DNA of 64,000 nucleotides from Rhytidiadelphus loreus (GCA_947034895.1 OX344764.1:46171348-46235347); one strand, 5' to 3'. Positions 46,870 to 59,130 are shown, counted from the first letter of the stretch. A program made the numbers and translations. The notes: a model not told the origin generated them from the sequence alone.

Positions 46870-47487
46870 CCCCTAAAGTCCCATACTGTCATTGTTCTTG
46901 CAAGGGACACTATTGAATTCGAGCAGGCTCCTATGATCTCAGTTTTTACTGAAACTTTTTAAAACTTTCTCATAAGATAGAATGATAGATAAAATTATGA
47001 GTTTTCTTGGAATACAATTTCTATTCTGATCGGTGCCTGGGAGCAAAAGTTATGCCACAATAACCTCAAAATAAGGGAGACCGGGGCACCGGGCGGTCCG
47101 AGCAGCAAAAAAAATCCACAAAAAATTGAAATAAAAATTGAAATATTTTTTTCTTTGTAGATTATATTTTCTTGTAAATGGGAGGCTTTTATTCATTCCA
47201 TTTGGATTTTAGATTAGTAATGTGAAAGTTATGGAGTTTTTTGTTTTGCAAGCAATCATAGCAACTTCTTGAAATAAATTTTTGGCTTTCACCTTGAATG
47301 CTAATAACTTTCAATCTATACGGTCAAACATCACAAATTTCTTATCACGTGATCTAAGACAAGTGTAGAACAAGATTCTAAGGTTAGATTCTAAAAAATG
47401 TTAAAATTTTTTATTTCATAGGTGAACATAGAAAAAGTGGTGGTTTAGGGTGGTTTGGGCCAAAAAATGGACTTGGGACTTTAGGGC
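46870..47487. mobile_element. TTAA-family element, about 618 bp
   Basis: TTAA at 46866-46869, left end CCCCTAAAGTCCCATACTG and right end TTGGGACTTTAGGG form inverted repeats. The right flank is CTTC rather than TTAA, so the target copy has mutated or the boundary is slightly off. Non-coding. Confidence 0.55.
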
Positions 47488-47807
47488 TTCACCAAAAATA
47501 AAATAGAAGACTATTTTACCTACCATCTATGCATACAAGCTTCTTCTATATTATTATAAAAAAGGCCAATAGATTAACCCAATAGATTAACCCAATAGAC
47601 AAAGGCAAAGCAACAATACACGAGGTGGAAAGAAAATGATAAAGGTAAATGTTTTATAAATCCAACAAAGGATGGTAAACCTTCATATATGTATGTTTTG
47701 TACAACTTTTGGTATTTAATTCTATACATCTATTCAGTTGTACACAATCTCATCCAAAACTATCTATTCTATTTCTTGGATTATAATGCCTTGTACTGTA
47801 CTATTTC
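47488..47807. other. AT-rich spacer
   Basis: No gene. A short direct repeat (AATAGATTAACCC, twice near 47570-47590) is the only structure seen. Confidence 0.4.
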
Positions 47808-49110
47808 TCAAAATGTTTGCAATTCTTCTCTCGATTGCAAAGTCATCAGAAGTTGATGTGCGGTATGATCGTTTCTATTCTGTAAGTGTGTAAAAATGGC
47901 ACTCACGAGTGCAAGCTCATGGAAGGCATTGTCTTCAATGTAACTGATTTGGTCTTCAAAAGTCGATTCACCATCAAATCCAATAGGCATGCCTTAAGAA
48001 TTAAACATTATGCGTTGTGGATGTGGTGCACGCACAAAAATGGAGAGATCTGGGTCCAAATGTCCATTGGCAATCTGACCAAAGTATAATCGACGCCCTA
48101 GATCACCTTCTCGCACCACCCTCTTGATTACCTCTGTCACTTGGTCGTCACTCTCCCAATGTATGACAGCGACCGTTTTTGTGGGGAGGTGTCAATTGTC
48201 ATGTCCCCACTTCCAAAGCCATTTCATATCCTTCCCCCAATGCGCTCTATTACCAAGGCACGGTAAATTTTCTTTGTAGTGCTCGTAATGTGCATGCATG
48301 TGGTCTTGAAGGCCAAACATTTTGTAAAATTGTGGATGAAATGGAGCCTTGCATTGTGCACATCTCTTTCTGGTGACCATGTGGAGAATGAGACACACAG
48401 GGTGGTATAAATGGCCACATGTACCAAGATTCCATTCACCCTTGGGGCCAAATGGTTCTTGGCACATAATACATGTCGTTCCATCTTTTACAAAATCCAG
48501 AATGGAAGGCCACACTAGTGGAATAACACCATCGCGGTTTGTAGGCTTGTACCGGTAGTGCTTGGTATTATAATGGAATTCCAAGTCCGGAGAACTATTC
48601 CAATCGATGCTTGAATTGTTGGATTTCACGGGCAAATCATTGGTGAACATTTCGTCCACCCGTCACCCGAGGCCACGAGGCCAAGCCAAAATAACGTTCA
48701 CTTCCATCATTGAATTCCGTAGCCACTTTCTTCACTTCACGCATTTGCTCAGCCTCGTTTAGAGCTAAGCTGCATGTCAACTTCATGTTGCACATTTGAA
48801 GCACCATATGCTCCTTTTGAGGATTTTGGACCAACTACGTATTTTGAGCACTTAAGTCAGTTATGGTCCTCTTCATGTTTGTTCAAGTTGTAGTAAGAAC
48901 CGCCACATCTTCCTCAACTTTGTTGGCACAAAGTTCCAAGGCGCGCATGGAGTTTGTTAATTCTTCAATACTTGCTTTAGTACTTTCAACTTCTGCTTCA
49001 ACTCACTCAGTATGTGTACGCATAACATCCAACGTGACACCCTCTATACTTGGAAAAATTCCCTATGGCCGCACCTGTGAGTGTTTCTAACTTCACCCTT
49101 AAGTCAGAAA
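47808..49110 (-). pseudogene. Decayed coiled-coil plus RING-type zinc-finger gene
   Basis: On the minus strand coding sequence can be followed for about 1.3 kb with disabling changes. First a coiled-coil region (VEAEVESTKASIEELTNSMR, then a Met/Glu-rich stretch) with three in-frame stops; then a frame change near 48655; then 48192-48659, which holds CIMCQEPFGPKGEWNLGTCG, followed by HLYHPVCL and RCAQCKAPF. The CxxC...CxH..xHxxC...CxxC spacing is that of a RING-type finger. After a stop the same frame continues (AVIHWESDDQVTEVIKRVVR onward), has a further stop, and ends at 47808. RING fingers usually act in ubiquitin ligases; here the gene is probably dead. It lies beside an LTR-type element and could be a captured or element-linked gene. 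Confidence 0.65.
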
Positions 49111-49189
49111 GTTGCACACAGGTTCTAGCGGTATAAGTTAGTAAATTGTATAGGTGAAATGTAAACGTAGTGTTCTTTGGCCTTCCAAG

Positions 49190-52100
49190 CAATGGACACT
49201 TTGTTTGTTACGGTGATATTCTAATTCTAACTGTTTCAAAACAATCTCAATATTAAAAGGTTCAATACTTTAATGAGTAAGTAAAATCTAATCTAACCTA
49301 AAAATCTATCTAAGCTGATGTGTAGAATGCAATTTGCCCTTTCCAGAATGGTAAAGCAAGTTGAATTCTGATGTTCCTACTAGAAGATATTGATGGATGA
49401 AATTCGTCCCTAATTCTACCCTAAAAACTTCATCCATGGACTAAAAATAGCAAATGAATTATAAATAAATCTAAATTTCAGGGTTAATTTATTAATTAAT
49501 TTCACTAATGGATTCTCGAGAGTAAACCTAGTTTTGACCTATTTTTAGATTTTTCATCCAAATTTAGGCTAAACTTCATCCATCCTTTACTCCTTTAAAA
49601 TTAATGCAATTCTAAAGTAAAAGTGGGTTTTGGAATCTCCAAAAGATTCCCTAAATGATTCTAGTTTCAAAATATTCCTTAGTTATTTCTTAAAATTATT
49701 CCTAATTGTTCTTTTATTAATCTTACTTCTAAATTATAATTCTAAAATTAGTAATTTTGGGATTCTTTATTATCTATATGAAGAAAGTGATAAATTGCCT
49801 TTCTACTAAGATAAAAAGTAAAAACTTAGGACTTCTCGGTGAAAACTTTTGAATGGATGAAAATTCCCCTTAGTTAGATGGAATTAGTTCATTCAGTAAT
49901 TTTCAAGAAGATAAGGGAATAAATTAGGTTTTAACTTTCCATAATTATTTTAATATTCCTTAAGTTCCTAAATTAAGTTAGATTCTTTTTGAAATTCCTT
50001 TGGATGAAATTACTATTTCATTTCCAAATTAATTCCAAATTCATTAATTTACTACTTCTACAATTTTAATTAGGTTATTTAAGAATTTTATCGATGTTCA
50101 AACTTTTAAATAGCAATTGGGATTCTAAATGTTAATTGTAAGTGAAATTAAAGAAAAACAAGATTAGAAATCATACCTCGGTGTCAAAGATGTCGGTGGT
50201 TCCGTCGTCGCAAAACACCATCATAATTGTCTCCTCAAAATTCTCCATTGTCTTTCATGAATTTGAAAGGTCCAAGTGAGTTTTGATGAATTGTTTGTTG
50301 AATTGTTGTTTCTAAAAACCTATCTAAAAAGTCCTATTTATTAATTTTGATAATAATAGATTTGTTTTAAGTTTATATTGTAAATTTAGTTAATTCATTT
50401 AATTTCTCTAATTCTCATGAGTAGTGATTATTCTTTTGCCAATTGTTTAATAGTTTTTAGTTTAATATTCCAAAGATATTAGTTGTGTTTTGTTTTAATC
50501 TATTTGGCTAATAAAACAAAACTTTAAACAACAATTTTGGCCCATTAATTTGATTGGAATCCTAATTAATAACTACCAAACAATGAAGTGAATAGTAAAT
50601 GGAATAAAATCTAACAACAAAGCCAACATGAATAGTAGGATTCCAATTTAAATGAATTTTTTAAGTCTAAATTCCCTCACATGTCGAAATTCCTTCTATT
50701 CCCTTCCCTTTTATTCTCCTCTCTCCCTAATCCTTTCTTATGTTTTTTGAGCTTCAAGTTGGCTATGGAGAGAGTTAGTATTCAATCGGAAAAGATTTGA
50801 ATGAGAGGCTTTGAATCTAAATGTTAGTATGCAATTTGTTACTTAAAATTTAAAGGTTTGAATTTGATGAATGAGTGTGGGCGCCTATTTACCCACCCTT
50901 GGTAAATCGGCGAACACAACCAGGTTCTAGTTCTATGATAGTGTCCTACTCTAATGGGTGTCTAAGTGTCAATCCATTGTGCCTTCCAAGCAATGGATCT
51001 TTTTTGCTAAGTTCCTAATCGTGATTCTCTAATCGTGGTTCTAACGACTCCTAAGTTGACTATCCTGCTATATTATGTTTTTGTGTTTCCTATTTCCAAA
51101 TCCTACTCTAATGTCCTAAGGTAGGAGATTATCTCACGCCATTTCTAAAAACCTAAGACTCGCTCAATTTGGACTTTCTAATCACCTGCTATGGACGGAT
51201 GAAGTTTTGACCGCAAGGCTATCAAACTTCATCCATGGGTTTCTATGGGTTTCCAAATCTGGTTGGGGGTGAAATTTGACCTACGGACTTGAATCCCTAT
51301 TTTCTATCTAAATCCTAAGCTTCAACTTGGGTGGACGAACACTTCCAAGTTTCATCCGTTTTGAGCTCTAAACTTCATCCATCGGTATCTTGGGCATCCT
51401 AACCCCGATTCCTACGTGTCTTATGTTTTTGGAAACCCCTCAAAGCCTACTCTAAGATTTCCTAATCATATCTGACCTGACTTGGACTCTAATGGTACCT
51501 AGCTCTCGGCCTAGTTGAGACTTTTATCCCTAGTGGGCCAATGACGCGGGGGAGGTTAGGTTCTTACCCCAGCATGGTGTTCTGTGAGGAGGGCGGTCAA
51601 TTCACCTTCTTCCACCATGGTAATTTGTGGTTTGTAGGCCACGTATTTAGTTGGCCCCGACGTATTTGTAATTTCCCAAGACTAACACTTATTTCCGTGC
51701 ATGCCACTTCTTTCTTCTTTCTCCTCAACCCGCGTGCCCCATTGATGGAAGGGGGTGGGTTGGACACCTACTTACTTAGAAGGTCAAACTATGTCCTAAC
51801 TACCACTTACGCGTCATCTTATCATAATGCGGAAGGAATCTAAAAAGTCAAAATATAACCTAACTACCTCTTACGCCCGTCTCACCCTAATGGTAGAATG
51901 GATTTCCCTTCTACCCTATCGGTGGTATCCTATTCCTATTTAAGCTTCCTCCCCACTTATCCCATGGCATTTAGAGGTGGTGATGTGTGGGTTGGGAGGG
52001 AAGAGTTAGTGAGGTGAGATGGAAACGTCTCCTTGTCTTTCGGGTTATACCTTTTTAGTGTGGGTGGCGGATCTCCTCCCTTCTTACGGCTTCTACTCTA

Positions 52101-52300
52101 TCCGCTTGCTAGTTTCCCCCTAGTTTCCCATGCTATTCTACTTTGTTATTTCATTCCCTAGTCTCTTATGCTATCCTACCCTCTAGCTTGTCCCCCTAGT
52201 TTCCTATGCTATCCTACTTTTTAGCTTGCCCCCCTAGTTTCCTATGCTATCCTACTTTGCTAATTCTATTCCTTCCCCCCTTCTTTTTTTAGTTTCCTAA
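49190..52300 (-). mobile_element. Non-coding internal region and leader of LTR-type element C
   Basis: Read on the minus strand this follows unit C. 51330-52300 matches the leader of element B (39091-39990), and 49190-50240 matches the internal region of element A (31600-32560). CCTTCCAAGCAATGG occurs at 49179 and 50978, marking an internal duplication. A minisatellite of about 40 bp (TAGTTTCCTATGCTATCCTA core) lies at 52090-52270. No gag-pol coding sequence. Confidence 0.5.
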
Positions 52301-54660
52301 TATAGTTTAGCCAAAGGAAAAAAACCAAAAAAAATAAACTAATCGGGGACCAAGGCTAGCGGAGGCCAAGGCTGGGCGGGGGCCGCCCTGGCTGGGCTCG
52401 CTGCCTGTTGGGGGCCTCTGGCTGGCTCGCAGCCGCTGGGGGGGCCTCTGGTGGGCTCGCTGCCACTGGGGGCTGCCTGCTGGGGGCCGCTCCTGGTTGC
52501 TGGTCGGGGGCCGCTCTTGGCTGGGCCTGCCGCCTGGTTGGGCCACTGCCTGGCTGGGCCGCTTTTTAACGGAAATGAACTAGTTAATGGGCCATCCCCC
52601 CCCTTGGGCTAGGTGGTTTGGTTATGGGCCCTAATGGTACCCAAAGGGTTATAATTACCCTAACGAACTGGCCGAGGCGGGGCTTGACAATAACCGTGAA
52701 CCTATGAGACGTAATTTTGGACGCTAAACTTTGGTTTGTCTCCAACACGTTTTGGAGACTAAACTTTGGCATTGACTAGACGGTAAGTCCAAAGCTCTGC
52801 CCTTGATTTGGGTTTAACACCAAATCTAGGACTTAGCACTACTTTGGAGGTTCAAAGCTTCGCCGTCTAACACTCTTTTAACACACCATCTAGGACTTGG
52901 GACCACTAAGAAAGGTAGAGTTTTGTTTCCCGAAGGTAACTACCCCACTCTTTTCCAAATACGGACACAAGGACTCGACTCAAATGCAAAGGTAATAGAC
53001 TTGGTTAGTAACAAAATACGGAAAGAGACGTGGTTAGTAAAGGAACGTTAGTGCAACATAAATAACACAACATGAACTAGAAGCCCCCCAAAGCGGCATC
53101 GCCAAGGTACGGTGGAGGGTGGTTCCAGGGTTAGTACGAGACATGGACGAAGGACACTCAACCCGACTTTGGACAGTAAGAAAACTTAAAAAAGAAACCA
53201 CACAAGAGTTACAAGACAAGAAAGAAGGGCCCCCCCACGGACCTTCAACACTAAAATTGCAACAACAAAGAGGAGCAAAGTGCTCCAAAAACACCGTAGG
53301 GAGTTTTGGCCAAAAGTTGCCAAAACCAAGAGAGGTTGGACCCACGGACCCAAAACAAGTATTGGGGGTGTTTTGGGAGAGAGGAGGACCCCATTTTATA
53401 GGTTTCCAAGGGCCCACTCCCCCCCTCGACGGTTAATCTCATCCATCCGGATTTTCATCCAAATTTGAGATTTTCACCTAATTTCGGGTTTTATGTTGGT
53501 CCTAACTTCTAACTTTTGGAGTTTAGCTCGGAATTGCAAATGGATTGCGCCAATGGCTTCAGAATGCCATTTTTAGCTTGAAGGACCTCTATCCCCTATT
53601 TTTATCACGAAAAACCCATCGGAAACTAGTGCCAACTGGGGCCAATTAAAAGGATAAAAACCTAACTTTTGGGGTTTACCTCTTTTGGCCTAGGTAACTA
53701 GCTAAGGTTGTTGGGGAGGCTCTAGGGAGCAAGAAAAGATTCCTTTATGTCTTTGTTCCAACTTCGTACGCTCCCGGGACACCGGTCAACCCCGCAAAGA
53801 TCCTGCCGTAATTATTAATTGGGGGAATGTTGTTGATTTCGGCTGCCTCCCGCTATCGGAACACCATGAAATTTGTCGGGGCGTGTTCTTAACATAAAAG
53901 ATGCTAGTCTAATTTTTAGTGAGATTTTACCGCGGCCTGGGTATTTTCTATGAATTTCCCATCATGGCCCTTGGCGATTGACTGCTCGGAAAAAGATCCT
54001 TTGGAGATCAGAAAAAACCGAGAATTTTTGGGGAACCTCTCATGGAGTCCCCCAAGCCACGTGCCAAGTCTTGGGCTATTCTGGCACACAGTCGGTGGCG
54101 AGGCGAAAACTGACTTCATTTAAATTACCAGCAGTCAGGGAATCTTTTACACGTGAGGGAATCTTGGCGAATGGATTTCGCCGTAGATACCCCGACATGT
54201 TCCAGATCCAAGAACACTATCCGGCGGCCATGGATTCCTCCATGCGGCATGTCTGGGACAAGTAACACCTGCAAGCTAACAATTTGGATCCCTAACGTTT
54301 CGTCGATGAAATGGGGAAACTAGAACCTATCTTTGGAGATTTATGTGGGGATCTTCCTAACTCTCCTAAGACCAATTTAGCCTATCATGGTCACATGCAC
54401 TGGGTTTGGGCTATTCTGGATAAGTTCCTAGTAGCCCTACTGTTTCCCACTATTCACGGGTTCTAACCTATATACAAGTGGGTTTTGTGGGTAATCTATG
54501 GATAAAAGGCTATTTATGACCAAACGCTATACTGGTATGTGACATACCTATTTTGGTTCTACACTCTTTTTTGGGCTTTTTGTAGTATTTTATGCCTTAA
54601 TCTGTAATAAACTAAAAAAAAGAAAACAATGAGTCTCAAGTGACGAATTTGGGGCTCACA
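52300..54660 (-). mobile_element. LTR-like unit C
   Basis: On the minus strand it begins at 54660 with TGTGAGCCCCAAATTCGTC, then the GGTAAAATCTCACTAAAAATTAG block (53914-53935 on plus), the CGATAGCGGGAGGCAGCCG motif, a TATA box (TATAAAA, 53394-53400), ACGGCGAAGCTTTGA and ACGGCAGAG-type motifs of units A and B, and ends in a GC-rich tract of CCAGC/GGGGGCC repeats (52370-52565). ORFs here on both strands are shadows of GC-rich sequence. It is the best preserved unit of the family. Confidence 0.65.
52370..52565. repeat. GC-rich CTGGCTGGGC-type tandem tract
   Basis: Irregular repeats of GGGGGCC, GCTGGCTCGC and CTGGCTGGGC at the 3' end of LTR unit C. Units A and B have AACCAGCAAG and AACCAGCAAGCCGG repeats in the same place, so each unit has expanded its own version. 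Confidence 0.7.
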
Positions 54661-55960
54661 TATGGCGGCCATCTGCGGTATGATTTGGAAAATCATGAGA
54701 ATCTAGAATGTCTTGCTATGATTATCCTTAGGCACACGGTCAAATGTTCCAATGGCGACCTAAGGGGTAAGCGGGTAGTGCCAGGTTTGGTAGGGTAGCC
54801 CTACCATTATGTGGATTGACTATCATCAGAAAACTCTATAAAGAACCTTAGTTAGTCGAGCATCATCATGAGGGTCACTCTGATTCTAAACCGTCCGTAT
54901 GTGAGGGTAATGGCTATTTTGTGAGGACTAAGTCCTCACAACCCAAAACTAAAGAAGTAGACGGTGAACAAGACAAGTCTGGACACCATCGTGCAAGGGA
55001 GAACGATATTTTTTGTTCATTTCATGTATTATAGTTGTTGTTTTTTTATATATTTTTTAATGTATTTTTTCCCCATCCTCCTCAAATGGAATTGATTTGG
55101 ACCTACAGATAAAAAATTGAAAAACCATCCTTCCGCCCTCAACAGAGTGAGCTTGGAACTAAAGGGAGATAGAATAAGAGAAAGAAACCCCCTGTCCCTC
55201 CTTGATGCAGTAAATTGGGACCTATAGCCAAAAAATATTTCAAACCCGCCTTCCTCCCTCAACGGAGTGAGTTTGGACTATGTGTTTTGAAAAAAAAAGA
55301 AAAAAAAGAAAAAGAAAAACGAAAAAAACGAAAAAAAATCACAAGAGGGAGGCAAGAGGAACTTTTGGGGGGTTTGACCCTTGCAAAAGGGTCTCCCGTC
55401 GTGGCAGTTGGTAGCGGTCCTTGCCTTGTCACTAGCTTAGGGGTGGCACCCCGGTGTCGTGTTGAGAGCTTTTGCCTCGGGAAATCACGGGGATTCCGGC
55501 TGCGACTCGAAATAGTTTAGAAAATGAGAACGTAAAGTCACAAGTAAACTTGAATCTTCACACTCGAACGTCGAATCTTCTTCTTCGTCTTGAAACCGTG
55601 CCCGTTGGCTTATCCTGATGTGGCTCTAAATGGGTTTTAGGGTAAAGATGTGTGATAAGATCCCACGGCTTCGGACGGGTAAAACGGGACGGCCAAACCA
55701 TGAGTTGGCCGTTTGAAAGATTGGCTCCTAAACTTTCAAACTCCCGGTGACCAGCTTTAAGAAACAAGCTTTCACCGTGAGAACAAGCAAGTCTCGACCA
55801 TGTGGGTCATTAACCCCACTTCGTCACCCACAACACAAAATGAGTCTAGCGTTGGTTTTACCCAAGCCACCCGCAACAACAATGTTTACAAAGCCACAAA
55901 CCACACAAACAAACACACAAAGTCTTCAAAACTCCTCCAACCGCAACTCCAATTCTTAAG
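54661..55960. other. Spacer with a repeated 135-bp motif and possible LTR debris
   Basis: A motif with TTGGGACCTA(T/C)AG...AAA...CCTCCCTCAACGGAGTGAG(T/C)TTGGA occurs twice here (about 55065-55150 and 55215-55280) and once at 58760-58840. A purine-rich run (55290-55340) follows. The 55340-55560 stretch is GC-rich without a supported ORF. Confidence 0.45.
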
Positions 55961-56440
55961 CTGAACTTTGGTGGAGTGCCAACATTGCATCACAACTCCA
56001 AATGAACCAAGTAATAGCTTTTTGAAAAACTTATACAATAATCTACTTCTCCTCCAAATCTCAAATGAATATAAAACTCTGTCCAACTTCTATGGCCATC
56101 CAAAGTTTCGGCCTTGACAAAAGAAAGGCAGCAGACCCTCCTTTGCTTCCACACTCACAACTTTTTCATACAAACTCCAAACAGATCGAATGATATGTTT
56201 ATGGAAAGCTAACACAATTTCCTACACTCCCTCCAAATTTCATTGCAAACCAAGAACCTGTCCGTCTTTTATGGCCGGTCGAAATCTCTGCCTCTTATTT
56301 TCAAAGGCAACAAACCTCCCACCACTCAAACTAGCACAACTTTTGATTCACAACTCCAAATTAAGCAAGTGAGATCAATTTGGAAACTGCACACCATGAT
56401 ACTCAACACCTCCAATTTTCATTTCAAAATTCCTCAAAAT
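55960..56440. repeat. Three decayed direct repeats of about 160 bp
   Basis: Units near 55990-56100, 56155-56280 and 56335-56440 share CACAACT...CAAACTCCAA(A/T), a GAAA-AACT/GCTAACACA core, then CTCCAAATYTCAATT-like and ATGGCCRGTC phrases. They resemble degraded tandem repeats within plant LTRs, but no element ends are seen. Confidence 0.45.
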
Positions 56441-56818
56441 CACAACACAATGAGTCTCCAAACATTCGGGTCCTCTTCAAAATCACAACGGGAGAGAAGA
56501 TGAATCGTCCCCCCACCTTTTTCTCCACCCTATCTTCACTCTAACCACACAACAAGTGGGGTCAGCCCCTAACTTGCTCCCAAAGCAAAAAAACCCAATA
56601 ATTGAGCCATTATTTGGCCCAAGCAACTATTTCCTTATCTTTATCATTGAAAGAAATTCACTCCAAGTTCACTTAGAAGGAAAATGAATTGGATATTTCT
56701 TTCAAACTACTTCTTACACACAAAACTATTGTATAAATTCACTCCAAGTATGGAATGAAGAACTAAAGATCCAAAATACATCTATTAGAGGTAAAAAACT
56801 AGAATTCCAATCGAAACT

Positions 56819-57277
56819 TCACTCCATCTGCAGAAATTTGAGAATGCGTTTGACAGTCGCCGCCACATATTGAGCACGATCCGCCTTAGTTAAAGGATTG
56901 ATTGGTCCCTCTAACCATCGTTGATGACCACGACTTCCTTCGATAGGCTTCACCATGCAAAAGTATTGCTCGTTGTTCAAACCTTCAAAGCTCCCTTCAA
57001 ATGTCACTTCTCGGCTACCGGACTCAACACATCCGACCTGCAGCAGAATCACCAACGCTCGAGCATCTTCAAGTGAGTTTCCGTGCCAACGCCGCTCCAC
57101 ACGAGGTTGCTTTGGCAGACGGGAAGGCCCAGCTTCATCTTTAGGACGTTCGTGCGATAAAACAAGATCCCGTGGCAAAAGAGGCTGATCCGGTAGTTGT
57201 GACAAAGAAAGTTCAATCTCAGCTTCCGGTTGAAGCTCTTCATCTTGAGACTCAGAAAAACCCCTCCAATTCGACAT
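56819..57277 (-). CDS. Unknown protein, 152 codons, paralogue of neighbour at 57666
   Basis: ATG at 57277 gives MSNWRGFSESQDEELQPEAE, an acidic and Pro-rich first half, then a more ordered second half: ALVILLQVGCVESGSREV, FEGSFEGL, GHQRWLEGPINPL, YVAATVKRILKFLQ and a stop. The second half aligns with the neighbouring ORF at 57666-58139 (R-LVIL, EG-F, GDH/GHQ, GP, YV--V---L-FL). No signal peptide or membrane segment. I do not recognise the family; similarity between neighbours implies local duplication. It might belong to a mobile element. Confidence 0.5.
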   Translation of the reverse strand: MSNWRGFSESQDEELQPEAEIELSLSQLPDQPLLPRDLVLSHERPKDEAGPSRLPKQPRVERRWHGNSLEDARALVILLQVGCVESGSREVTFEGSFEGLNNEQYFCMVKPIEGSRGHQRWLEGPINPLTKADRAQYVAATVKRILKFLQME

Positions 57278-57665
57278 TCTAAATCTAAAGTAAAAGCAAA
57301 CTACAACACTTCAATTCAATGCAACTCTCATAGGGACTCTCCTTCTTATATAGATGACTCACATCTTCACTAGAAGGTGTCACCTTGAAGGTACACGAAT
57401 AACGCATACTATGTATTTTTATACTATGTATGAATTTACAACATGACACCGGCGACGGCCCAAAGGTCGAACCCTCGCCGCCGGAATTGAGGTTGTCGGT
57501 CACAGGCCACCGAGCTGCCGCGGCGGAAGACGTCCGTCGTCTTGTCGGGGTGGTATATATACCTGGCCAGCCCTGAACTAGTGCCCCCTATATAAAACAA
57601 AGCATTTTTTTTTTTTTTTTTTTTTTGAATAGCTATGTACAAGGGAGTCTTTTAGGATAACCACC
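57278..57665. other. Gap between paralogues, with poly-T tract
   Basis: Contains a T-run of about 21 at 57606-57626 and AT-rich sequence; minus-strand ORFs here are low in complexity. No gene supported. Confidence 0.4.
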
Positions 57666-58284
57666 CTAGATCCCTAAGAAGGTTCGGAGAGTCGACACAA
57701 CCTCGAGGACGTAGGCTGATTGGCGTTCGCAAGGCAACGATTGTAGAGGTGGACCATGGATGGTGACCACGTGGTCTCCGCTTAAAGTCCTCCTGGTGAT
57801 GTTGCGGGGATCTTCCCGATTGGCGAACTGTCCCTCTGAGAAGAGGGGTGGGTCACCACGGAACAAGGCATAATCCTCTATGAGAATTACTAGTGTCCTT
57901 GGTGCTGCCGGCCAATATCTAACCTCTTTGGTCAGCGCGTTGGGAATTCTCATTCCTCGACCGGGTTGTTGCGCTTCCTCTCGTAATTGCCGACGTGAGC
58001 GAAGTAGTCGCGATAGCTGCGCCGCCCCTTCTGCTGATTCGATGCGGGCTTGGCGTGCTACCTCGGGATCCGCAGTCGGCGTCGGTTCCCCGACTGGATG
58101 AGGACTGTTGTCAATGCTGGGTTGAGTGAGGAGCTCCATGAGGGTCTCCGTGGCTGGTGCACCGCTCGGTTGAGCTGAAGGCCCGGAATGCGTTGAGGAT
58201 GATAATCCCTTTGTTGGTTCTTTTGTCGTCCTATGAGGTGAAGGCTCAGAGGGCTTGGGAGAGCCTGCTGATGAAGGGGAGGAA
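57666..58284 (-). CDS. Unknown protein, paralogue of 56819-57277
   Basis: The frame is open from about 58284 (just after a TAG that could be part of a CTAG 3' splice site) to the stop at 57663-57665. The first ATG in frame is at 58139, giving 157 codons; upstream in-frame sequence is Ser/Pro-rich (PKPSEPSPHRTTKEP). The order is a disordered Arg/Gln-rich N-terminal half, then RTLVILIEDYALF, FSEGQFA, GDHVVTIHGPPL and YVLEVVSTLRTFLG. It aligns with the neighbour over the last 80 residues. Start choice is uncertain; if the upstream frame is used it is an internal exon. Confidence 0.45.
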
Positions 58285-58482
58285 GGCTAGGACTCGGAAG
58301 TCGTATTCCGAGGGCCTGGCATGACTCCTGCTGAGGATGTTAGTGGTATTCCCATGCCTCCACCCGAGGTCTTCGGCTTGCTGCTCGATGGTGTAGGCGT
58401 TCGCAGAAGATGTCTTGATTAGCTGGGAAAGGTTGTCTGTTGCTAGTGACTGCAGTTCGAAATGTGAGGAAGAGAATGCCAA
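58246..58482 (-). pseudogene. Decayed coding segment, unknown
   Basis: A minus-strand frame reads MAFSSSHFELQSLATDNLSQ through QAEDLGWRHGNTTNILSR to a stop at 58246, then stays coding-like past it. A second frame over the same DNA (58340-58576) encodes one hydrophobic helix (LFHLFAFFAIIVSIGILFLTF). Only one can be real and I cannot decide. Proximity and strand suggest it belongs with the paralogue pair. Confidence 0.3.
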
Positions 58483-58699
58483 TGCTAACTATGATGGCGA
58501 AGAAAGCAAAAAGATGGAAGAGATTCCATCTTGTTGACCAGGGCGGTGATGTAGGCGTGCGACCATAGATCCACATGCGGTCGACAAGGCTTCAAATCCA
58601 GTTACCTAGTATGAAGGACCGCCAGACCATTGCAATCCGCGGTGGTGCTACCGGATGGCGATGTCAGCAATACTGAGGAGGATGAAGTGGCTGTGACGA

Positions 58700-59130
58700 A
58701 GGAAGAGTGAAGAGGCAATGATGATGACAATATGCTATGCTATACTAATCCCCTACTATCCACCCCAAATGGAATTGGTTTGGACCTATAGACAAGAAAT
58801 TTGAAAAATCCACGTTCCTCCCTTGACGGAGCAAGTTTGGACTAAGAGGAAGATAGAAGACGATGAAAGGTAGGAAGTAGAAGTGCCTCACAGGTCGCTC
58901 GGCATAGTGCTAGATGAGGATGTAAATCACGCTATCCCAGGTTTCCCTGTAGGTGATTGCTGGAACTATCAAAGGCCAGGGGCTACGGAGCACCTAGGTT
59001 AGGAATTCTTGACCAAAATGAGTGCGGAGGAAAGTAGTGAAGTTGAGCTTCTTGATACACTGAACCCGAATGTTGAAGAGTCCTACTAAAAGGACCGCCG
59101 GTGGATTGTACCAACCGTGGTCCATTTGCT
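58700..59130 (-). pseudogene. Decayed gene fragment with two TAG stops
   Basis: A minus-strand frame reads QMDHGWYNPPAVLLVGLFNI, then RVQCIKKLNFTTFLRTHFGQ, a TAG stop, VLRSPWPLIVPAITYRETWD, VIYILI, another TAG and HYAERPVRHFYFLPF. Both stops are one C-to-T change from CAG, so the frame looks like a gene dead by transition mutations. Unrecognised family. A different minus-strand frame (58983-59165) is a shadow. Confidence 0.4.

Noticed and set aside
52307..53436. ORFs of up to 127 codons on both strands
   Set aside because: They lie in the GC-rich tract and body of LTR unit C; open frames there are due to composition and do not match retroelement proteins.
58340..58576. Single-pass membrane protein on the minus strand
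   Set aside because: The hydrophobic segment appears in a frame overlapping another coding-like frame, and no signal or domain backs it. I kept only the decayed segment call.
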